Below, piece by piece: positions 7,213-12,887 of a DNA stretch of 12,887 nt. Under the pieces are notes generated by a model. It was not told the origin of the DNA. It saw only the letters and a list, made by a program, of their open reading frames with translations, and did no database searches. The DNA lies in the NCBI GenBank assembly GCA_016789785.1, contig JAEUQE010000144.1:1-12887 (forward strand). The letters are read 5' to 3'. This DNA is from Bryobacterales bacterium. Lineage in GTDB: Bacteria > Acidobacteriota > Terriglobia > Bryobacterales > Bryobacteraceae. Both the position numbers and the translations under genes were made by a program. Each line of letters starts with the position of its first letter. Within the stretch, counting starts at the first letter, position 1.

Positions 7213-8831
7213 TTCCAGCGCTGTTCGTATTCGCCTATTTGGCGATCGTTCTCTACATTGGCATCTTCGCGTTTCGCAGGCCGCATCCGGAGGGCGCTGA
7301 GGATTACTTCCTCGCAAGCCGGTCGCTTGGCCCGTACGTATTCCTGCTGTCGCTCTTCGGCACGAACATGACCGCGTTCACGATTCTTGGTTCGTCGGGA
7401 CACGCGTTTCACAACGGCATCGTGACGTATCCGCTGATGGCGTCGTCGAGCGCGCTGGTCATTCCGCTGACGTTGTTCGTGATCGGCACGCGCATCTGGG
7501 CGTTGGGCAAGAAATACGGCTTCATCACCCCGGTGCAAATGTTTCGCGACCGTTGGGAATGCGGGCACATCGGCACTCTGATCTTCGCCGTGCAAGCCGC
7601 GTTGCTGGTGCCTTACATCATCATCGGAGTGATGGGCGGGGGCACGGCACTGCAGGCGATCAGCGGCGGCCTTGTGCCTTACTGGCTTGGTGGCGCGATT
7701 GTCGCGATGACCGTCATGAGCTACGTGTTCTTTGGCGGCATGCGCGGCACCGCGTGGGTGAACACGTTTCAAACGGTGATGTTCCTCAGTTTCGGCGCGA
7801 TCGCACTGGTGCTGATCGGGAACGGAATGGGTGGATTCACGCAAGCGATGGAAACTCTGTTGAACTCGCCGGCAACCGCGCCGTTGCTGACCCGCGAGCG
7901 TGTGCACCCGCTGTTCTTCCTCAGCTACACCTTCATCCCCCTGTCGTCCATCGCGTTCCCGCATATCGCGATCTTCTGTCTCACCGCGCGGCACATGAAT
8001 CAGTTCAAGAAGACGGTGATCTTCTACCCGCTGTGTATTCTCGCGATCTGGATGCCATGCGTCTATCTCGGCGTCTCGGCGAACAGAGTCACGGATTCGG
8101 AGAAGGTGCAGGCAAAGATTGAGGCTCGCGCGGAGCTTGCCAAGAAAGGCCCAACGCTCACCGCCGAGAAGCGTGCCGAACTTCGTGCAAAGATGGCTGC
8201 CGACGATATCGTGCTTGTGCTGCTGGAGCGCTACGCTCCCCTGTGGCTGGCCGGCCTGCTCGGTGCGGGGATCATGGCGGCGGTGATGGCCTCGGATTCG
8301 CAGATCCTCGCCTTGTCCACCATGTTCACGGAAGACGTCTTCGCCTACTACGGGGGCAAAGCGCGATTTGGCGAGACCGTGCAGGTGAACACCGGGCGCT
8401 TGTTCGTGATCCTGCTGACAGTGTGTGCATACATTGTCGCGCTCACCTATCCAGCGAATATCTTCGATCTCGCGGTGCAGTATGCGTTTTCGGGCTACGC
8501 GGCGTTGAGTCCACTGCTGTTTGCGGCTTTGTTCTGGAAGCGCAGTACCAAGTGGGGGGCCTTTGCCTCAACTGCATTTACGGCGGCCGCTGTGATTGCG
8601 ACCGCCATCTTTCAGTCGACGGTGCCCGCGCCCGCCGGGCCTCCCGTGGTGGTGTGGAAGGCTGCGGGAATCGACCTGTTGATCCGCACCGCGAACGGCA
8701 CATCGATCGCGGGTCTGCTGCCGGTGGTGCCCATGACGTTGATTTCGGTGTTCCTGATGTGGGCTGTCTCTCTGATGACGCGCACACCCTCGGACGCGAC
8801 GCTAAGCCGCTACTTTGCCGCAAAGAAGTGA
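7209..8831 (+). CDS. Sodium:solute symporter (SSS family)
   Basis: 540 residues with about 13 hydrophobic segments, the usual size and topology of the SSS family (Na+-driven uptake of sugars, organic acids, amino acids or vitamins). Family features are the early [20 protein letters not shown] segment, [17 protein letters not shown] in the middle, and [19 protein letters not shown], which corresponds to the helix with the conserved serine/threonine sodium ligands. A charged, alanine/lysine-rich loop (about residues 290-330, [18 protein letters not shown] and onward) interrupts the helices and is long for the family. The start is TTG at 7209, overlapping the DUF3311 stop and preceded by AGGAG. 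The substrate cannot be predicted; the neighbouring PLP enzyme and cupin suggest a small organic acid or sugar derivative. Confidence 0.92.
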   Translation: MIPALFVFAYLAIVLYIGIFAFRRPHPEGAEDYFLASRSLGPYVFLLSLFGTNMTAFTILGSSGHAFHNGIVTYPLMASSSALVIPLTLFVIGTRIWALGKKYGFITPVQMFRDRWECGHIGTLIFAVQAALLVPYIIIGVMGGGTALQAISGGLVPYWLGGAIVAMTVMSYVFFGGMRGTAWVNTFQTVMFLSFGAIALVLIGNGMGGFTQAMETLLNSPATAPLLTRERVHPLFFLSYTFIPLSSIAFPHIAIFCLTARHMNQFKKTVIFYPLCILAIWMPCVYLGVSANRVTDSEKVQAKIEARAELAKKGPTLTAEKRAELRAKMAADDIVLVLLERYAPLWLAGLLGAGIMAAVMASDSQILALSTMFTEDVFAYYGGKARFGETVQVNTGRLFVILLTVCAYIVALTYPANIFDLAVQYAFSGYAALSPLLFAALFWKRSTKWGAFASTAFTAAAVIATAIFQSTVPAPAGPPVVVWKAAGIDLLIRTANGTSIAGLLPVVPMTLISVFLMWAVSLMTRTPSDATLSRYFAAKK

Positions 8832-8842
8832 AGTTCGCGGAT

Positions 8843-8848
8843 TAGAAT
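8843..8848 (+). promoter_or_regulatory. -10-like hexamer TAGAAT, six bases before a GTG
   Basis: TAGAAT is followed by ggtcgt and GTG at 8855, the same spacing as the other lead-gene promoters. That GTG opens only 29 codons, in a different frame from the ORF at 8893, so the promoter may be a relic of the gene that once stood here. Confidence 0.4.
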
Positions 8849-8892
8849 GGTCGTGTGATCTTCGCTTCATACGTCTCCCATCACTCCGCAGC

Positions 8893-9144
8893 ATGCCTGA
8901 CATCGAAGCACTTCCCGATCCGAAGCGTTTCCTGCTTCAATTGACCAGTCAGGGCCGTAACCGCGAGGCCAGGAAGAGGCTGTTGCCCAAGGCGTCCAGC
9001 GGCGCCTCCGTGGGTCCCGAATACAACTCATGTCTCTCTGAGTTCGTCACGGAGAAGTGGAACTGGGAACGGGCATCCACCAATGCTCCGAGCCTGCGAA
9101 GACTCCTCCTCAGGCTCGATCGTTTTGATCCCAAGGGGAATTAG
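8893..9144 (+). pseudogene. Probable C-terminal remnant of a DUF4276-like gene
   Basis: 83 codons from ATG 8893 that read like the C-terminal third of DUF4276-type proteins: EALPDPKRFLLQL, then SVGPEYNSCLSEFVTEKWN, then APSLRRLLLRLDRF at the end. The N-terminal acidic core expected for that family (about 100-150 residues) is missing: the symporter gene ends 61 bases upstream. There is no Shine-Dalgarno, and the promoter-like TAGAAT upstream feeds a different frame. I therefore read this as a truncated leftover rather than an intact small gene. DUF4276 genes are often found in defence or accessory regions, but nothing else here supports such a system. Family recall is by eye and moderate. It could alternatively be a real small protein of unknown function. 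Confidence 0.45.
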
Positions 9145-9227
9145 GGCAGCCGCGCTTTCATCGCCGTCACGCTACGTGCGGAGACGAGTCGCTTCCGCCT
9201 GCAACGCGCGAACCATGGTGCGTACTT

Positions 9228-9233
9228 CACAAT
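9228..9233 (+). promoter_or_regulatory. -10-like hexamer CACAAT, leaderless arrangement
   Basis: CACAAT (one mismatch to TANNNT) is followed by six bases (agggac) and then ATG 9240. The AGGG inside the spacer is too close to the start to act as a normal Shine-Dalgarno. Confidence 0.42.
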
Positions 9234-9239
9234 AGGGAC

Positions 9240-9995
9240 ATGGCAAATTTCCAACGAATTGCGCTGGTCACAGGCGCGGGCAGCGGCATCGGACGCGCCT
9301 CGGCATTGGCGCTGCATCAGGCTGGCTGCGCGGTGGTGCTCGCGGGCAGACGCGAAGGCGAACTCGCGAAAACTGCCGCGTTGGTGCAAGGCGGACCTCC
9401 AGTGCTTGCGGTTCAAACCGACGTGGCGAGTCCACAGTCGGTGAAGAGCCTATTCGCGAGAACCGTATCGGAATTCGGCCGCCTCGATGTGCTGTTCAAC
9501 AACGCAGGCATGGGCGCACCAGCCATTCCGATGGAAGATCTCAGCTTTGAGCAATGGATCGCAGTGGTGAACGTCAATCTCACCGGCGTGTTTCTTTGCG
9601 CACAAGAGGCCATTCGCATCATGAAAGCGCAGACTCCGCAGGGCGGACGCATCATTAACAACGGTTCCATCTCGGCGCACGTTCCGAGGCCGTATTCCGC
9701 GCCCTACACTGCGACCAAGCACGCGGTGACGGGGCTCACCAAGAGCATCGCGCTCGATGGCCGCGCGAACAACATCGTCTGCTCGCAAATCGATATCGGC
9801 AACGCCGCAACCGAGATGACCGCGCGCATGACGGAGGGTGTTCCGCAGCCGAACGGGACGACGATGGTGGAGCCTCGCATGGATGTGCAGCATGTTGCCG
9901 ACGCCGTGGCGTACATGGCGAATCTGCCGCTGGATGCCAACGTCCTCTTCATGACCGTGATGGCGTCGTCCATGCCGTTCGTAGGCCGGGGATGA
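9240..9995 (+). CDS. Short-chain dehydrogenase/reductase (SDR)
   Basis: 251 residues, a typical classical SDR of 250-residue length. It has the TGAGSGIG dinucleotide-binding motif at residues 11-18, DVASPQSV, the NNAG motif, catalytic Ser143 (NGSISAH), and YTATK with Tyr156 and Lys160. It should be a cytoplasmic NAD(P)-dependent oxidoreductase acting on an alcohol or keto group. The coenzyme-discriminating strand ends in AGRREGEL, and the arginines suggest NADP(H), which is inference. After the active site it has [15 protein letters not shown], with substrate loop details that do not identify the substrate. Its stop overlaps the start of a decayed FAD oxidoreductase gene (ATGA at 9992-9995), so both once formed a coupled pair, probably successive or alternative oxidations of one compound. 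Confidence 0.93.
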   Translation: MANFQRIALVTGAGSGIGRASALALHQAGCAVVLAGRREGELAKTAALVQGGPPVLAVQTDVASPQSVKSLFARTVSEFGRLDVLFNNAGMGAPAIPMEDLSFEQWIAVVNVNLTGVFLCAQEAIRIMKAQTPQGGRIINNGSISAHVPRPYSAPYTATKHAVTGLTKSIALDGRANNIVCSQIDIGNAATEMTARMTEGVPQPNGTTMVEPRMDVQHVADAVAYMANLPLDANVLFMTVMASSMPFVGRG

Positions 9996-10650
9996 CGCAT
10001 TTTTTTCTCGCTGCTTCTGACGTTGATCCAGTTCGCAAACTGCGCACAGTTTGATGTCGCTGTTTATGGAGGCAGCGCCGCGGGTGTCACGGCAGCCGTG
10101 CAGGCCGATCGCATGGGACGGCGCGTTGTACTGGTTGCAGTGGTTGCACCCGAAAAGCACCTCGGCGGCGCGATGGGGGAGGGCTTGGGGTCCCTATTGG
10201 GTGCCTGGCAATCCCAAGCGCGGGCTGTCGCCAACAATTCAGGCCACCGAACACCACACTCGCCGAATCAATCCGCATCCCGTGGCGGATCCAGTCGCCG
10301 TGGCATAACTGGCCGCCCGATACACACCACGTTCCCCGGACTGTGCGTGAGGGTGCGGTGTACAACGAAGGTTTCGTATTCGGCGGTGAAGATTTGGGAC
10401 CGTTTGGCATCTTCTGGCGGTCCAGGATCCCCAGAGAGCGCGAAGCATCCAATCTGATTACGCCGCTGGCGAGTTCGCACGTCGCCTACGGCGCGATCCG
10501 TCGGAGGGGACGTTCCTTGCGCTGGGGCAGGCCGCCGGCGCCGCTGCCGCGCTTGCCGTGGAACAGAAGGTTCCATTGCATCGCCTCTCCTACGAAAGTC
10601 TTCGTAGCGCTCTCCTCAAAGATGGCCAGGTGCTCAGTGTGAACCTTCCT
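9992..10650 (+). pseudogene. Decayed FAD-dependent oxidoreductase
   Basis: Pieces of a secreted FAD-dependent oxidoreductase (PF12831-like) are present in the right order but in different frames. ATG 9992 overlaps the SDR stop and opens a signal peptide that becomes MTHFFSLLLTLIQFANC only if one T of the seven-T run at 10000-10006 is skipped. Then comes FDVAVYGGSAAGVTAAVQA (FAD-binding Rossmann motif) and KHLGGAMGEGLG, up to about 10194. Next, in another frame, TEHHTRRINPHPVADPVAVA ends in a stop at 10306. A further frame gives WPPDTHHVPRTVREGAVYNEGF and NLITPLASSHVAYGAIR. After one more shift near 10500 comes GTFLALGQAAGAAAALAVEQ and DGQVL. The middle of the protein, probably over 300 residues in the family, is missing between about 10194 and 10238. 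The gene cannot encode a working enzyme. Confidence 0.85.
10132..10149 (+). repeat. 9-base tandem duplication inside the pseudogene
   Basis: tggttgcag is followed directly by tggttgcac. It turns the expected VVLVAPEKHLGG into VVLVAVVAPEKHLGG, an in-frame three-residue insertion just after the FAD-binding strand. Likely one more lesion of the decayed gene. Confidence 0.55.
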
Positions 10651-10688
10651 GTATCAGAAGGAAGGCCCCGCGCACTGAACGTGATTGA

Positions 10689-10694
10689 TACCCT
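10689..10694 (+). promoter_or_regulatory. -10-like hexamer TACCCT, leaderless arrangement
   Basis: TACCCT is followed by six bases (attcgc) and then ATG 10701. No clear -35 or Shine-Dalgarno was found. It gives the sulfatase its own promoter, independent of the dead gene upstream. Confidence 0.52.
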
Positions 10695-10700
10695 ATTCGC

Positions 10701-12491
10701 ATGCCCAGTCCGATTGTTCGCCGTCGATTCCTTCAGGTTGCGGGTGGCGCCGGCGCCGCCGCATCTTCCAGCCTCGCGCAGCAGACCCCGGCACAGCAGA
10801 CTCCGGTCCGGCGCCCGAACATTGTCGCCATTCTCGCCGATGATCAGGGCTGGGGCGACCTGAGCGTTCACGGCAACACCAATCTCTCGACGCCAAACAT
10901 TGATTCGCTGGCGCGTGACGGCGCGTTGTTCGATCGTTTCTACGTCTGCTCCGTCTGCGCCCCTACCCGCGCCGAGTTCCTCACCGGCCGCTATCACCCT
11001 CGCGGCGGAGTCCGCGGTGTCTCCACGGGGCAGGAACGTCTCAATACGGATGAGTCCACCATCGCTGATACATTTCGTGCCTCAGGTTACCGCACCGCGA
11101 TCTTTGGCAAGTGGCACAACGGCACCCAGCATCCCTATCATCCGAACTCGCGGGGCTTCGATGAATTCTATGGTTTCACGCATGGCCATTGGGGCCACTA
11201 TTTCTCGCCCGAACTCGACCATAACGGCAAGCTCGTGCGCGGCAACGGCTACATCACCGACGACCTTACCGATCACGCCATCGATTTCGTGCGACAGAAC
11301 CGGCGCAATCCTTTCTTCTGCTACCTCGCGCTGAACACTCCGCACTCGCCCATGCAGGTGCCGGGAAACTACTGGATGAAGTACGCCGAAGCCGATCCGA
11401 AGATGCGCAGTCACGACACGAAGCGAGAGAACATCGCGATGACGCGCGCCGCGCTGGCCATGTGCGAGAACATCGACTGGAACGTCGGCCGTGTGCTGTC
11501 CCAACTTCGCCAAATGGGCCTTGCCGACAACACGATCGTCCTCTACTTCAGCGACAACGGCCCGAATAGCTGGCGCTGGAATGGCGGTATGAAAGGCATC
11601 AAGGGGTCGACGGACGAGGGTGGCATCCGCTCGCCGCTATTGATGCGATGGCCCGGGAGAATCAAACCGGGTACGCGAGTGAAGCAGATCGCCGGTGCGA
11701 CGGATCTGCTGCCGACACTTTCTGAGATGGCAGGCGTACCGAAGGTCGGAACGAAGCCGCTGGATGGCAAGAGTCTGAAGCCGCTGCTATTGGGAGAGTC
11801 GGCAGACTGGCCCGACCGCATGATCTTCTCTCTGCAGCGCAATCGCGTCAGCGTGCGCACGCAGAAGTACCGGCTAGATCCCGACGGGCAACTGTTTGAT
11901 ATGGACGCCGACCCTGGACAAAGCACCAATGTCGCACAGCAACAGCCCGAGGTTGCCGCCAGATTACTCAAGGCGCAAAAACAATGGGCCAGCGAAATGT
12001 TGCCGCTGGTGGGCGCGGATGATCGCCCCTATCCTGTCGGCCACGCCTCCTTGACGTTGCTGCCCGCACGCGATGGCGTGCCGCATGGCGGAATCGAGCG
12101 CAGTTCCAGACATCCCAATGATTCGTTCTTCACAAATTGGAAGTCGAAGGACGACCGCATGACGTGGGACATCGAAGTCGGCGAGGCAGGGAACTACGCA
12201 GTGGACCTCTACTACACCTGTGCCGCTGCCGACGTTGGCTCGACGGTGGAGTTGATCTTCGATGGCAAGACGGCTAGTGGCGTGATCCGGGTTGCGAACG
12301 ATCCGCCGTTGGTGGGCGCGAAGGAAGACCGTGTCGAGCGCGGCGAGAGCTACGTGAAGGACTTTCAGCCCCTACGGCTCGGGACGTTCTCGCTCAACAA
12401 GAAGCGTGGCCTTCTCACGTTGCGCGCCAGCGAGATCAAGGCAACGCAGGTGGCCGACATTCGCTATGTCGCGTTGACGCGCCTCCGTTAG
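10701..12491 (+). CDS. Tat-exported sulfatase with C-terminal beta-sandwich-like module
   Basis: 596 residues. The N-terminus is a twin-arginine signal (RRRFLQ at 7-12, small-residue core, SLAQ near 24-27). The alkaline-phosphatase-fold sulfatase domain runs from about 38 to 455: metal ligands Asp47-Asp48 in ILADDQGWGD, the formylglycine motif CAPTR with Cys86, GKWH at 136-139, TPHSP at 213-217, and SDNGPN with Asp285-Asn286. Cys86 must be oxidised to formylglycine by a maturase not in the window. Residues about 460-596 form an extra module (YAVDLYYTC, then VELIFDGK, then LTLRASEI at the end) like the carbohydrate-binding-like domains on planctomycete and acidobacterial sulfatases. Likely role: periplasmic removal of sulfate from a glycan or other ester. 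Expression probably comes from its own promoter. Confidence 0.94.
   Translation: MPSPIVRRRFLQVAGGAGAAASSSLAQQTPAQQTPVRRPNIVAILADDQGWGDLSVHGNTNLSTPNIDSLARDGALFDRFYVCSVCAPTRAEFLTGRYHPRGGVRGVSTGQERLNTDESTIADTFRASGYRTAIFGKWHNGTQHPYHPNSRGFDEFYGFTHGHWGHYFSPELDHNGKLVRGNGYITDDLTDHAIDFVRQNRRNPFFCYLALNTPHSPMQVPGNYWMKYAEADPKMRSHDTKRENIAMTRAALAMCENIDWNVGRVLSQLRQMGLADNTIVLYFSDNGPNSWRWNGGMKGIKGSTDEGGIRSPLLMRWPGRIKPGTRVKQIAGATDLLPTLSEMAGVPKVGTKPLDGKSLKPLLLGESADWPDRMIFSLQRNRVSVRTQKYRLDPDGQLFDMDADPGQSTNVAQQQPEVAARLLKAQKQWASEMLPLVGADDRPYPVGHASLTLLPARDGVPHGGIERSSRHPNDSFFTNWKSKDDRMTWDIEVGEAGNYAVDLYYTCAAADVGSTVELIFDGKTASGVIRVANDPPLVGAKEDRVERGESYVKDFQPLRLGTFSLNKKRGLLTLRASEIKATQVADIRYVALTRLR
10779..10808 (+). repeat. 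15-base tandem repeat in the sulfatase linker
   Basis: Two imperfect 15-base copies encode QQTPA and QQTPV between the Tat signal and the mature domain. A length-variable spacer is likely; no further meaning is evident. Confidence 0.6.
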
Positions 12492-12706
12492 GTTCAATAC
12501 GGTTCACGTTGCACATCGCGCCGCGCCCCTCGCGCCTCGCGGTAGCGCAGGGCGAGGTGAGCGAAAATGCGCCGTGAAGGAGGGGTTGGCGAACCGCGCG
12601 GAAGAGTACCAGTGGTGAGCGCTTACGATCCACCAGGGGCGTTTCGCGGGCCCCGCGCACAGGCCTCGATACGATTGTTGGGTTCGAGGCGGAGCGGGCA
12701 GTGCTT
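12492..12706. other. Intergenic region between convergent sulfatase and TPR genes
   Basis: 215 bases with no supported gene. Short GC-rich inverted repeats occur, for example CCTCGC (12535-12540) with GCGAGG (12552-12557) and CGCGG with CCGCG near 12645-12657, but none has a T-run or a stem long enough to call a terminator with confidence. ORFs here on both strands look like GC-rich noise. Confidence 0.5.
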
Positions 12707-12887
12707 TCAATCGATCAACTCCCGCGCGAACTCCGGATTCAATTCGAGCGCCCGCTGCAAGTGCGTCAGCGCGTCCGTCGTGCGATCCTCATGAGCCAGC
12801 GCAGCGGCCAGGTTCCAGTGCGCCTCGGCGCAGTCGGGATTGCGATCGAGAGCCGTACCGTAGAGCGCGATGGCCCGGTCCCAATCC
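12707..12887 (-). CDS. TPR-repeat protein, C-terminal end; 5' end outside window
   Basis: The minus-strand frame is open from the window edge to the stop at 12707-12709 and gives 59 residues. They form nearly two tetratricopeptide repeats: WDRAIALYGTALDRNPD, then AEAHWNLAAALAHED and DALTHLQRALELNPEFAREL. The conserved TPR positions (W, A, Y/L, A, P at the repeat end) are in place. TPR repeats are protein-binding helical scaffolds; without the rest of the gene the role is unknown. The C-terminus follows the last repeat directly. The gene is convergent with the sulfatase. Confidence 0.85.
   Translation of the reverse strand, partial: DWDRAIALYGTALDRNPDCAEAHWNLAAALAHEDRTTDALTHLQRALELNPEFARELID

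Noticed and set aside
7119..7994. 291-residue open frame on the minus strand
   Set aside because: Antisense to DUF3311 and the symporter; extreme His/Arg/Gln content marks it as a mirror of membrane-protein codons.
8855..8944. Leaderless GTG ORF of 29 codons
   Set aside because: No recognisable protein features, and it overlaps the better-supported ORF at 8893 in another frame; kept only as a possible relic start.
9145..9239. Possible minus-strand gene end (short frame ending [12 protein letters not shown])
   Set aside because: Too short, no start or family, and it runs into the SDR gene; not distinguishable from chance.
12436..12794. Several short ORFs on both strands after the sulfatase
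   Set aside because: Arg/Pro/Gly-rich, no motifs; the 3' part is the antisense shadow of the TPR gene.
1..12887. CRISPR arrays, tRNA/rRNA genes, insertion sequences, toxin-antitoxin or phage modules
   Set aside because: No spaced direct repeats, cloverleaf-like sequences, transposase motifs or terminal inverted repeats were seen on reading both strands; a covariance-model search was not possible.

Overview
The window looks like a piece of an Acidobacteriota chromosome, most likely of the Solibacter/Bryobacter type. This is inferred from high GC, an Oar-like TonB-dependent receptor, a SelA-like PLP enzyme next to a QDK-type cupin, a DUF3311 plus sodium:solute symporter pair, a Tat-exported sulfatase and an FAD-dependent oxidoreductase of the secreted kind. 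No database search was possible, so taxonomy and family names rest on recognised motifs. I see no rRNA, tRNA, CRISPR array or insertion sequence.

Layout, left to right. 1-1935 is the 3' part of a large TonB-dependent outer-membrane receptor. 1977-2384 is an OsmC-type peroxide-resistance protein. 2468-5038 is an 856-residue protein with a C-terminal phospholipase C/acid phosphatase-type phosphoesterase domain and an unusual N-terminal half carrying a glycine-rich hydrophobic stretch. 5080-5202 is a 40-residue lipoprotein with a polyproline tail. It converges on a small minus-strand hypothetical ORF (5203-5385), and a strong hairpin lies at the junction. 5464-6965 holds a Tat-targeted SelA-like PLP enzyme overlapping a cupin. 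6991-8831 holds DUF3311 overlapping an SSS-family symporter. 8893-9144 is a probable C-terminal remnant of a DUF4276-like gene. 9240-9995 is a short-chain dehydrogenase that overlaps a heavily decayed FAD-dependent oxidoreductase pseudogene (9992 to about 10650). 10701-12491 is a Tat-exported sulfatase with a C-terminal beta-sandwich-like module. 12707-12887 is the 3' end of a minus-strand TPR protein.

Functionally, 5464-12491 reads as a set for uptake and breakdown of an unidentified small organic compound, perhaps a sugar, sugar acid or sulfated glycan: exported PLP lyase-like enzyme, cupin, transporter, dehydrogenase, (dead) oxidoreductase, sulfatase. The substrate cannot be read from the sequence.

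The most striking non-coding pattern concerns translation starts. Five genes that lead a transcription unit have a -10-like hexamer (TANNNT or one mismatch) followed by exactly six bases and then the start codon, which predicts leaderless mRNAs. A sixth copy (8843) precedes a GTG that opens only a short frame. Internal genes of the operons instead have Shine-Dalgarno sequences and 4-base stop/start overlaps. The second notable item is the pseudogene at 9992, in which several separate lesions can be located.
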